In this document: in pieces, positions 13,867 through 20,003 of the stretch
How positions within the stretch are numbered: position 1 is the first letter of the stretch
Layout: each line of letters begins with the position of its first letter
NCBI GenBank assembly: GCA_012727835.1
Contig: JAAYGE010000206.1
Location: forward strand, 1 to 20,003
DNA: 20,003 nucleotides
Source of the DNA: Bacillota bacterium
GTDB taxonomy: Bacteria > Bacillota_H > UBA994 > UBA5500
Reading direction: 5' to 3'
Notes under the pieces: generated by a model
Seen by the model: the letters and a program-made list of their open reading frames with translations, nothing else
Database searches by the model: none
Told to the model about the DNA's origin: nothing
Made by a program: the position numbers and the translations under genes

Positions 13867-13909
13867 TACAAAAAGGTAGGCCAAGTCGCTGGTGTTGGAA
13901 GGAGTAAGT

Positions 13910-15160
13910 ATGCTTAAGATATTTTACAGCTTTAATTCGTTGCTATCATTATTGATGACTACAATCGTGATTTACTGGTTAGCCGTAAGCATTTTTGGTT
14001 TGCGAACCCCGCAACCCAGACCTAAAGTGGCTCCTAGCAAACGTTTTTTGATTCTGGTGCCCGCCCATGATGAGGAACTGGTCATCGGGCCCTTAGTTGA
14101 TAATTTAATTAACCTTGATTATCCTGAGGAACTGTATGATGTGTATGTTATAGCCGATAATTGTTCGGATAACACGGCAGCCATTGCCCGAGCCCGTGGT
14201 GCAAAAGTGTTGGAGCATTTTTATGGCATTGGTGAGCCCCGGGGTAAGCCCTACGCTATCGCTTGGGCACTGCGCCAGTTGGATCTAAATGAGTATGACG
14301 GTGTGGCCTTCTTTGACGCCGATAACCTGGTGGAACCCAATTACTTGGCTGTTATGAACAACCACCTGAATGCGGGGGACCGTCTGATTCAATGCTACTT
14401 AGACACCAAAAACCCAACGGATAACTGGGTAACGTTGACCTACGCGGCCGCCTATTATTACATGAACCGCGCTTGGCAGGTGGCAAAAAACAATATCGGT
14501 TTACCCGTATCCATTGGCGGCACCGGCTTTTGTGTTGATGCCCGCCTGTTGCAAGAGGTTGGTTGGAAAGCCCGCACCTTGACCGAGGACTTGGAGTTTC
14601 AGATGCAGTGCCTGTTGGCCGGTGTAAAGGCCGTGTGGAGCCACGAAACGCGGATCTATGATGAAAAACCTTTAGATTTTAAGGCTTCAATCATCCAAAG
14701 GTTAAGATGGGCGCGGGGCCATTGGCAGGTCTTTTTCCGTTACTTCCCCCGTATGCTAAGTAGCTTTTTCAGTAGAGGTGATGTGGGACATCTGGATGGC
14801 GCCATCTACCTCTTAAATTCGGCCCAGATTGTGGCCGGTCTTTATCTCGGCGTTTGTTCGGTGGCGCAAACCGTATTGAACAATCTGGGTTATGCGGTCG
14901 CATTTTTTCCCCAGATCATGCCCGGTTGGGTAGTATTCCTCCTGCTAGCTATTCAGTTTGTCTATATGTGGTGGTGCCTCAAGTTGGATACCAACCTGAA
15001 GACCACGTTAATGATTGTTTTTCCTGCCCTCTTCCTTTACAACATCATTTATATGCCCTTGTTCGTCTGGGGGCTGTTTACATGTACGGATACCCGTTGG
15101 CGACGAACCGAGCATGTGCGCAGTTTGCAGGTGCATGAAGTTAGCAATTTGGGCGACTAA
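13910..15160 (+). CDS. Membrane glycosyltransferase family 2 (processive-type)
   Basis: This transfers sugars from a nucleotide-sugar donor, probably for an extracellular or cell-envelope polysaccharide; the sugar is unknown. The 416 residues have one N-terminal membrane helix (about 8-30), a GT-A domain beginning FLILVPAHDEE, then a first Asp region IADNCSDNT, the metal/UDP motif FFDADN (DxD), TEDLE with the catalytic acidic pair, and QRLRWARGHW (the Q-x-x-RW motif of processive enzymes such as cellulose, hyaluronan and poly-GlcNAc synthases). Two or three membrane helices follow (about 295-400). ATG 13910 is chosen because GGAAGGAG (13897-13904) is 5 bases upstream; the longer GTG 13892 lies before that site. 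No other polysaccharide genes are adjacent, and it has its own leader and terminator, so it looks like a single-gene unit. Confidence 0.88.
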   Translation: MLKIFYSFNSLLSLLMTTIVIYWLAVSIFGLRTPQPRPKVAPSKRFLILVPAHDEELVIGPLVDNLINLDYPEELYDVYVIADNCSDNTAAIARARGAKVLEHFYGIGEPRGKPYAIAWALRQLDLNEYDGVAFFDADNLVEPNYLAVMNNHLNAGDRLIQCYLDTKNPTDNWVTLTYAAAYYYMNRAWQVAKNNIGLPVSIGGTGFCVDARLLQEVGWKARTLTEDLEFQMQCLLAGVKAVWSHETRIYDEKPLDFKASIIQRLRWARGHWQVFFRYFPRMLSSFFSRGDVGHLDGAIYLLNSAQIVAGLYLGVCSVAQTVLNNLGYAVAFFPQIMPGWVVFLLLAIQFVYMWWCLKLDTNLKTTLMIVFPALFLYNIIYMPLFVWGLFTCTDTRWRRTEHVRSLQVHEVSNLGD

Positions 15161-15170
15161 TCTAGCTGTA

Positions 15171-15207
15171 AAAGCATGGCAGGAAGCACCTGTCATGCTT
15201 TTTTTAG
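15171..15207 (+). terminator. Rho-independent terminator after the glycosyltransferase
   Basis: AAAGCATGGCAGG (15171-15183) pairs with CCTGTCATGCTTT (15189-15201) with one G-U pair and a 5-base loop, followed directly by a run of T. Strong, canonical. Confidence 0.93.
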
Positions 15208-15290
15208 CTTAGGTAGGAAAAGCTGGTGCCTTTGCCGTATCATATATAGGGGCGAGAGCTTATGCGCATTTGGAGAAAGGAAGTGGCAGC

Positions 15291-15815
15291 TTGGATAGAA
15301 GAGGATTAGTGCTCGTCTATACAGGAGATGGTAAGGGGAAAACGACTGCCGCCATGGGGTTGGTACTACGGGCGGCCGGCCATGATCACCGGGTTCTAGT
15401 GGTACAATTCATGAAGGGACAAAAAACCGGCGAGGTAGAGGCTCTACGCAGGTTTTTGCCGCAGGTCGATGTTTTGCAATGCGGCCGCGACGTCTTTGTG
15501 GATGCGGACAATCCGGATGAAATTGATATTCGCCTAGCGCGGGATGCCTTCGAACGGGTGCGTTTAGCCACCAGTAGAGGCGACTATGATTTGGTTATTT
15601 TAGATGAGCTCAATGTGGCTGTCGATTATGGACTTATTCCTGAGAACGCTGTTTTAGAGATGATCGAGGCTCGAGACCCCAGCGTCTCTTTAGTACTTAC
15701 GGGGCGGGGAGCCAGCCCGAAAATTCAAGACGTGGCCGACCTGGTAAGTGAGGTAAAAGAGATTAAGCATCATTGGAGACAAGGGATTCCGGCTCAAGCT
15801 GGTATCGAGCATTAG
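15291..15815 (+). CDS. cobO: Cob(I)yrinic acid a,c-diamide / corrinoid adenosyltransferase (CobO/BtuR type)
   Basis: This transfers the 5'-deoxyadenosyl group from ATP to Co(I) of corrinoids, making adenosylcobalamin or its precursor in the cytoplasm. The 174 residues match the compact family: P-loop YTGDGKGKTTAA (Gly12-Thr19) close to the N-terminus, VLVVQFMKG, the Walker-B-like LVILDELNVAVDYG and the C-terminal LTGRGASP-x-IQDVADLVSE. TTG 15291 is chosen because GAAAGGAAG lies about 8-10 bases upstream and the P-loop then falls where it does in relatives; TTG 15270 would add seven residues without a binding site. It is not in a visible cobalamin operon, so it may serve salvage. The next gene begins 18 bases later. 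Confidence 0.9.
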   Translation: MDRRGLVLVYTGDGKGKTTAAMGLVLRAAGHDHRVLVVQFMKGQKTGEVEALRRFLPQVDVLQCGRDVFVDADNPDEIDIRLARDAFERVRLATSRGDYDLVILDELNVAVDYGLIPENAVLEMIEARDPSVSLVLTGRGASPKIQDVADLVSEVKEIKHHWRQGIPAQAGIEH

Positions 15816-15833
15816 ACTGGGAGGGTGTTGGCT

Positions 15834-16469
15834 ATGAACAGACAAGCACGGCGGCGCGCCGCTAGGGAAGGTAAAAAGGGGCCCCAGTGGGACATACTCA
15901 TACCTTCCGCAATAATAGTCATCGTTTTACTCATTTTCATCGGGAATTATCTGTTTCCTAATCTTAACTTGAGCACCTATGCGGGTGCGTCACCCCGAAT
16001 ACTGCGTAAGATAGGTGACCGGGGTATAGATCGTCTACGAGCCGATTGGCCCGGGATTGAGTCCTTTAGCTTTGGCCATTTTGGCGGCGACGACGAGTGG
16101 GCAACTTATCAGGTTGAAAAGAAGGATACGGCTTGGGAATTCACCGATTTGGAAACGGAAAAGACGGTGGCGTACGCTACCAATAACCTGCCGGAATTTT
16201 ATATCGACATGCCAGAAGTCTTAAATAATTTGTCGTCAGCGCTTCATGATAAGAGCTACTTGGTCAGCTTCCAGCAAACCATTGACGATTTGAATGTGGT
16301 TTCGGTGTTGAAGACAACGGGCGAAGATAATGAGAATGTGGAACAATACACTCTTGTTTTCAATAAGGACCATAATCTGGACCGTATCATCTATCTAAAC
16401 TCCCAAGAAGATGAACTGACTGGCTACTCTTTCTCTGGTCTGTATGAGGTGGCAGAGGAAACTGAATAA
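15834..16469 (+). CDS. Uncharacterised single-pass membrane-anchored protein
   Basis: I do not recognise this family. The 211 residues comprise a basic N-terminus (RQARRRAAREGKKG), one hydrophobic helix (about 23-42, IPSAIIVIVLLIFIGNYLF), and an acidic mixed alpha/beta domain outside the membrane (about 50-211) with no Cys. The positive-inside rule puts the C-terminal domain on the outer face. It has no lipobox and no recognisable catalytic motif. The GGGAGGG at 15819-15825 is 8 bases before ATG 15834, which is preferred over GTG 15825. It is co-directional with cobO (18-base gap) and ends just before a terminator, so the two are probably cotranscribed, but nothing in the protein suggests a cobalamin role. 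Confidence 0.75.
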   Translation: MNRQARRRAAREGKKGPQWDILIPSAIIVIVLLIFIGNYLFPNLNLSTYAGASPRILRKIGDRGIDRLRADWPGIESFSFGHFGGDDEWATYQVEKKDTAWEFTDLETEKTVAYATNNLPEFYIDMPEVLNNLSSALHDKSYLVSFQQTIDDLNVVSVLKTTGEDNENVEQYTLVFNKDHNLDRIIYLNSQEDELTGYSFSGLYEVAEETE

Positions 16470-16481
16470 GCTTTAAGTAAG

Positions 16482-16519
16482 GGGCTATTGCGGAGGCGTT
16501 TGCGATAGCCCTGCTTTCT
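16482..16519 (+). terminator. Rho-independent terminator after the membrane protein gene
   Basis: GGGCTATTGC (16482-16491) pairs with GCGATAGCCC (16502-16511), ten pairs including one U-G, with a 10-base loop. The tail TGCTTTCTT is moderately U-rich. Confidence 0.75.
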
Positions 16520-16590
16520 TTGCTTACTCAGCGCAGGGAACTAGTAAATGGTAGCGAATAGAACAATAGGCGTTAGTCTAAGAGGGAGGT

Positions 16591-17676
16591 ATGGACGTGA
16601 AACAAGAGTTAAAGCAAATGTTGGCCGAACTGACCGCTATTACCGGCTTGGCAGGGCAAGAACAAGAAGTAGTTCGACATTTGGTGGAGCTTTTAACACC
16701 GCTAGCTGACCAAGTCGAAGTTGATGCTTTCGGCAATATTTTTGCCGTAAAACGAGGCCAGCGGCCAGGTCCACGCTTAATGATAGCAGCCCATTCGGAT
16801 GAAATCGGAGCTATGGTCAAAAGTGTGGAAGCTAATGGCTTCATCCGCTTCCATAAAGTGGGCGGCACCCTAGATCCCTTGCTGCTGGGGAGAAAGGTAT
16901 TGGTCAATGGGCATGTGGGGATTATTGGAGTAAAAGCCGGCCATATGCAGACGCCGGAAGAACGCACCCGCGTTGTCGCAGCCAATGACTTATACATCGA
17001 TGTGGGGGTAGAGTCGGCGGAGGCGGTGGCTGCTTTAGGCATTAAAGTAGGCGACCCCATTGTCTACGTGGCTGAATTAAATTCTTTAGGTGGCAACCCC
17101 GATCGGGTTTTCGGTAAAGCCGTCGACGATCGTATCGGGTGTGCCGTATTAGTTAAGCTTTTGGCCAGCTTGCAGGAAGTTGAGTTCGCCGGCGAAATCC
17201 ACGCCGTTATTACGGTGCAGGAAGAGGTGGGGCTGCGCGGTGCTACTGTAGCCACCCACCGGGTTAACCCGGATCTAGCCATCGCCCTGGATACGGTTCC
17301 CGCCGGTGATACTCCCGATATTAACACTAACAAAGAATTGCCTATTCGGATCGGCAAGGGACCGGTTATTCAGGTACTGAGCGGTGGTGGCCCGCGCGGT
17401 TTCTTGCTTAATCCCAGTGTCAAAAAGTTCCTGGTGGAAATGGCCCAGCAGGCGCGAGTGCCTTACCAATTGGCCGTCTTTAGCGGTGGTAACACCGACG
17501 CATCGGCTATGCATTTGGTCCGGGACGGCATTCTCAGTGCGGCCATCACCATTCCGCGGCGCTACTCCCATTCGCCGGTGGAAATGCTGGACTTAAACGA
17601 TGCGGTACATACCCTACAGCTGCTACGGCAGATTTGCCTTAATTTGTCTGCCATTAATGACCTAAGTTTTATCTAG
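16591..17676 (+). CDS. M42-family metallo-aminopeptidase (tetrahedral aminopeptidase / glutamyl aminopeptidase-like)
   Basis: This is a cytoplasmic binuclear-metal aminopeptidase that trims short peptides; family members form dodecameric tetrahedral particles. The 361 residues retain all expected metal and catalytic positions: H68 and D70 in AAHSDEIG, D178 in KAVDDRIG, E210 and E211 in VQEEVGLRG, D233 in ALDT and H326 in YSHSPVE. The embedded PDZ-like dimerisation domain lies at about 72-165. GGGAGG is 5 bases before ATG 16591. It stands after a terminator and 26 bases before the HAD gene, so it probably begins a three-gene run with the HAD hydrolase and flavin reductase. The substrate preference (Leu, Glu or others) cannot be read from the sequence. 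Confidence 0.94.
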   Translation: MDVKQELKQMLAELTAITGLAGQEQEVVRHLVELLTPLADQVEVDAFGNIFAVKRGQRPGPRLMIAAHSDEIGAMVKSVEANGFIRFHKVGGTLDPLLLGRKVLVNGHVGIIGVKAGHMQTPEERTRVVAANDLYIDVGVESAEAVAALGIKVGDPIVYVAELNSLGGNPDRVFGKAVDDRIGCAVLVKLLASLQEVEFAGEIHAVITVQEEVGLRGATVATHRVNPDLAIALDTVPAGDTPDINTNKELPIRIGKGPVIQVLSGGGPRGFLLNPSVKKFLVEMAQQARVPYQLAVFSGGNTDASAMHLVRDGILSAAITIPRRYSHSPVEMLDLNDAVHTLQLLRQICLNLSAINDLSFI

Positions 17677-17702
17677 CATAATAACAACCGAGGATGATTA
17701 GT

Positions 17703-18335
17703 TTGCAAGTAAGAACTGTATTTTTTGACCTGGATGCTACCCTGTGGCCACCCCACAGCGTGGCTTTACCCGCCTTTCGTCAAGTTTTAGAAGAGTTAGG
17801 CCAGCCGGTTCCCAGGGATGAAGTCCTGTTAAGTACCTTAGGTTATCCTACGGAAGAAATTTGGCAAGAACTTTTGCCTTCCGCTTCTGACCGATTACGT
17901 CAACAGGCTAAGCGGCTGATGGAGCAGGTGGAGGTTGACTTGCTTAAGCAAGGGCGGGCCCAACCCTTTCCCGGGGTAAAAAGCACTTTGCAGCGATTAC
18001 AGGCGGCGGGCATAACCTTATGTATCTTAAGCAACTGTGATCGTCAATATTTGCAGGCAGTACCCGATGCCTTAGGTATTGGCCACCTTTTCAGCGCCCG
18101 CTTCTGCGCCGCCGACTTTCCGGGGCTGACCAAGAGTCAGATACTCAACCGGGTTTTGCCTCGCTTTTCCCAGCCGGCGGCTATGGTGGGAGACCGATGG
18201 CACGATATAGAGGCGGGAAAAGACAATAGGCTTCTAACTATCGGTTGTGCCTTCGGTCTGGGCAACGATCAGGAACTGGCTGCTGCAGATCATCGGATTG
18301 AACAGTTTTCCCAACTAGAACAGATCTTGATGTGA
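17703..18335 (+). CDS. HAD-superfamily hydrolase (phosphoglycolate phosphatase-like)
   Basis: This is a magnesium-dependent phosphatase of the haloacid dehalogenase superfamily; the substrate is unknown. In 210 residues the motifs are clear: motif I FFDLDATLW (nucleophile D9, acid D11), a helical cap (about 20-85), motif II ILSNCD, motif III Lys in LTKSQ, and motif IV MVGDRWHDIEAG. DAT replaces the common DGT in motif I. TTG 17703 is preferred because GAGG (17690-17693) lies 9 bases before it, whereas ATG 17694 directly abuts that site; the ATG would add three residues. It sits 26 bases after the M42 gene and 12 bases before the flavin reductase gene, consistent with one transcript. Confidence 0.85.
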   Translation: MQVRTVFFDLDATLWPPHSVALPAFRQVLEELGQPVPRDEVLLSTLGYPTEEIWQELLPSASDRLRQQAKRLMEQVEVDLLKQGRAQPFPGVKSTLQRLQAAGITLCILSNCDRQYLQAVPDALGIGHLFSARFCAADFPGLTKSQILNRVLPRFSQPAAMVGDRWHDIEAGKDNRLLTIGCAFGLGNDQELAAADHRIEQFSQLEQILM

Positions 18336-18347
18336 AGGAGGATTGCT

Positions 18348-18905
18348 ATGGCTAAGGTCCATTTAAAACCACATACATTTTTGACCCCCGTTCCGGCGGT
18401 TATGGTTAGCTGTGGTACGCCGCATGGCAAGCAAAACATTATCACCATCGCCTGGGCGGGAACCGTTTGCTCCGATCCACCTATGCTTTCCATTGCTGTA
18501 CGTCCCCTTCGCTATTCATACTCGATGATTGCCGAGACGGGTGAGTTTGTAGTTAATATTCCTTCTAGTAAACTGACCAAAGCCCTAGACTATTGTGGTA
18601 TGGTCAGCGGCCGAACGGTGGATAAATTTGCCGACTGTGGTCTCACTGCTGTAACCGCTAGTAAATTGCAGTATGCTCCTTTAATTGCCGAATGTCCACT
18701 AAACCTAGAATGTAAAGTGGAACAGGAGCTGACGCTGGGCTCCCACGCCCTGTTCTTGGCCCGCATTGTCGCGGTGCAAGCCGACGAGGATGTGCTCGAT
18801 GGGGAGCAGCGGATCGATCAACAGTTGGCCCGACCGGTGGCCTACGCCGGTGGCCACTACTATGAATTGGGTACTCCTTTGGGTCGCCACGGCTTTAGCC
18901 GATAA
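18348..18905 (+). CDS. Flavin reductase-like FMN-binding protein
   Basis: This belongs to the FMN-binding split-barrel group that includes DIM6/NTAB-type NAD(P)H:flavin oxidoreductases and clostridial flavoredoxins. The 185 residues show typical features: PVPAVMVSCGTPHGKQNIITIAWAG near the N-terminus, PPMLSIAVRP (flavin-phosphate region), FVVNIPS, and DKFADCGLTAVTASK before the substrate-side loop. Flavoredoxin-type members in anaerobes pass electrons via FMN, so either a reductase or an electron-transfer role is possible. GAAGGAGG is 6-8 bases before ATG 18348. It is the last gene of the run, ending at a bidirectional terminator. Confidence 0.88.
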   Translation: MAKVHLKPHTFLTPVPAVMVSCGTPHGKQNIITIAWAGTVCSDPPMLSIAVRPLRYSYSMIAETGEFVVNIPSSKLTKALDYCGMVSGRTVDKFADCGLTAVTASKLQYAPLIAECPLNLECKVEQELTLGSHALFLARIVAVQADEDVLDGEQRIDQQLARPVAYAGGHYYELGTPLGRHGFSR

Positions 18906-18910
18906 TAAGG

Positions 18911-18951
18911 AAAAAAAGCACCTCCATCTGAGAATGGGGGTGCTTCTATTT
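18911..18951. terminator. Bidirectional terminator between convergent genes
   Basis: AAGCACCTCCAT (18916-18927) pairs with ATGGGGGTGCTT (18934-18945), twelve pairs with one U-G, and a 6-base loop. The plus strand is followed by CTATTTTATT. The run of seven A at 18911-18917 provides a U-tract on the minus strand, serving the gene that ends at 18951. Confidence 0.9.
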
Positions 18952-20003
18952 TATTCTTCTATGGCCGTCGGCACCATCACCGCATCGGTCATACCGTGGA
19001 TGACTGGTTTGCTTAAAGGAACGAAGGTGGCTAGGGCACCGGACAGGATGACCTGCTCACCGATCAGGAAGTAGTAGGGGCAGAGACGCATCTTGCCTTC
19101 AAACCAATTGATACTTTGGCTGGAGTGTTCATAATACTCAACACGATGGGTGACCGATTGCTGATAGGCCTGAATAATATAGGGAGCGGTGTTTGCTTGT
19201 GCCACATAGTTATCTATTGTGTGTGCCCAGCGGCCGGTGGTATAGTCTTTACCCCGGCTAAAGCCGTGACCACCCCAAGCCAAGGGAGAAAAGCCAGAAG
19301 GCTTGAGTACAAAGGGGCGAGTGCGCCGACTGGTCTTCTTAAGTTTGGCCAAAGAGCCGCAGGGCCCCCCGGCGAAGGCTATTGGATCACTGCTGAGTAA
19401 CCAGGTGGGCGGAATCAATTGCCGCAAGTAGTCGAAAGAATCGGTGCCTAAAAGTTGCTCCCAAGTGTCTTGCAACTCCGGGTGGTGTAAGAAGGCAAAC
19501 CACATTTTTTCTTCCAGATGGGGCTTAGGGGGTGGCGTGACCTTTATTATGCCTTCCGCCCCTAGGGTTAGCAATTCCTTAGCACCCGGAATATTATCGA
19601 TATCAAAGAGCTCAAAGAATCGATAAATAAGCTGCAGGCGCTGTCCTTGATAACGCACCTCTCCGTTCTTAATCTGAAGTTGTTCCGGGCAGAGGGTGGG
19701 GATTTGGATCTGCGCCTCTTGCCAATGGCGCGAGAGCCAAGCGGTTTCCGCCCGGTAGCCAGCACACTCCTCGGATATTACTATGGCCGCTTGTTCGTGG
19801 CAGTCAATGAGACTGGTCAGGGCGGTGGCCATGGCAGCGGCCGTTTTACCACCGGCCAGCAGCGGCCACGCCCCATACACCTGCTCGAAAAAACCGAGTA
19901 GCCCCATGCTACCAGGTACCGAATCCAGTTCGGTGGCTCTCCAACCAGCGGCTGTCAGCAGTAAATCGGGGCGAATGATTACGGGTATTTGGTCTTTATA
20001 GGC
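18951..20003 (-). CDS. C-terminal part of an uncharacterised, possibly ATP-grasp-like protein
   Basis: On the minus strand the frame is open from the window edge (20003) to a TAA at 18953-18951, giving 350 residues; the gene starts outside. An internal ATG at 19907 is not the likely start, since the upstream codons read an equally plausible VIIRPDLLLTAAGWRATELD. The segments RPD-x-LLT-x-AGWRATELDSVPGSMG, then FVLKPSGFSPLAWGGHGFSRGKD and the C-terminal MTDAVMVPTAIEE suggest an ATP-grasp or circularly permuted ATP-grasp ligase (acidic E-x-D, Lys in VLKPS, a Gly-rich loop). This is a guess from motif shape. No signal peptide or membrane segment appears in the visible part. It is convergent with the flavin reductase gene. 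Confidence 0.6.
   Translation of the reverse strand, partial: AYKDQIPVIIRPDLLLTAAGWRATELDSVPGSMGLLGFFEQVYGAWPLLAGGKTAAAMATALTSLIDCHEQAAIVISEECAGYRAETAWLSRHWQEAQIQIPTLCPEQLQIKNGEVRYQGQRLQLIYRFFELFDIDNIPGAKELLTLGAEGIIKVTPPPKPHLEEKMWFAFLHHPELQDTWEQLLGTDSFDYLRQLIPPTWLLSSDPIAFAGGPCGSLAKLKKTSRRTRPFVLKPSGFSPLAWGGHGFSRGKDYTTGRWAHTIDNYVAQANTAPYIIQAYQQSVTHRVEYYEHSSQSINWFEGKMRLCPYYFLIGEQVILSGALATFVPLSKPVIHGMTDAVMVPTAIEE

Noticed and set aside
1..20003. CRISPR arrays, insertion sequences, prophage, tRNA or rRNA genes
   Set aside because: No regularly spaced repeats, transposase or integrase motifs, or RNA-gene signatures were seen on either strand.

Overview
The window looks like chromosomal DNA of a strictly anaerobic Bacillota (Clostridia-type) bacterium. 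The reasons are a trimeric, electron-bifurcating-type [FeFe] hydrogenase next to Rex, a sensory [FeFe] hydrogenase with a PP2C-type phosphatase, Shine-Dalgarno sites built on GGAGG, frequent GTG/TTG starts, and neighbours such as an M42 aminopeptidase and EF-P. This is inferred from gene content; no database search was possible. I saw no transposase, phage gene, CRISPR array, rRNA or tRNA.

Layout. 1-856: the end of a type IV pilus/pseudopilus cluster (a C-terminal fragment of a repetitive protein, then a pilin-like protein with a prepilin leader), closed by a hairpin. 957-2108: a membrane-anchored M14 carboxypeptidase whose 5' end looks frameshifted. 2127-5887: an Xaa-Pro peptidase interrupted by an in-frame TAA, then efp, a long class II aldolase and rex, ending at a strong terminator. 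5946-13746: the centrepiece, a seven-gene plus-strand run hydD-hydB-hydA-hydC-fdx-hydS-phosphatase. 13910-16511: a membrane GT2 glycosyltransferase, cobalamin adenosyltransferase and an unknown anchored protein, with terminators after the first and third. 16591-18905: M42 aminopeptidase, HAD hydrolase and flavin reductase. 18951-20003 (minus strand): the C-terminal part of a possible ATP-grasp-like protein, converging on a bidirectional terminator.

How the genes may work together. HydB, HydA and HydC form a complete NADH- and ferredoxin-linked [FeFe] hydrogenase. Rex, encoded just upstream, senses NADH/NAD+ and could control the operon, although only Rex-like half-sites are visible. Downstream, a small [2Fe-2S] protein, a PAS-containing hydrogenase with altered H-cluster surroundings, and a phosphatase overlapping it by 4 nt form what looks like an H2- or redox-sensing output module. 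The window therefore seems to hold the hydrogenase and two possible sensors of its state (NADH ratio and H2). The parts are recognisable families. The least described elements are the cysteine-poor HydD, the C-terminal domain of the phosphatase, and the hydS start.

Three oddities may be sequence errors or real lesions: the 5' frameshift of the M14 gene, the TAA in the Xaa-Pro peptidase, and the missing canonical start at the expected place of hydS.
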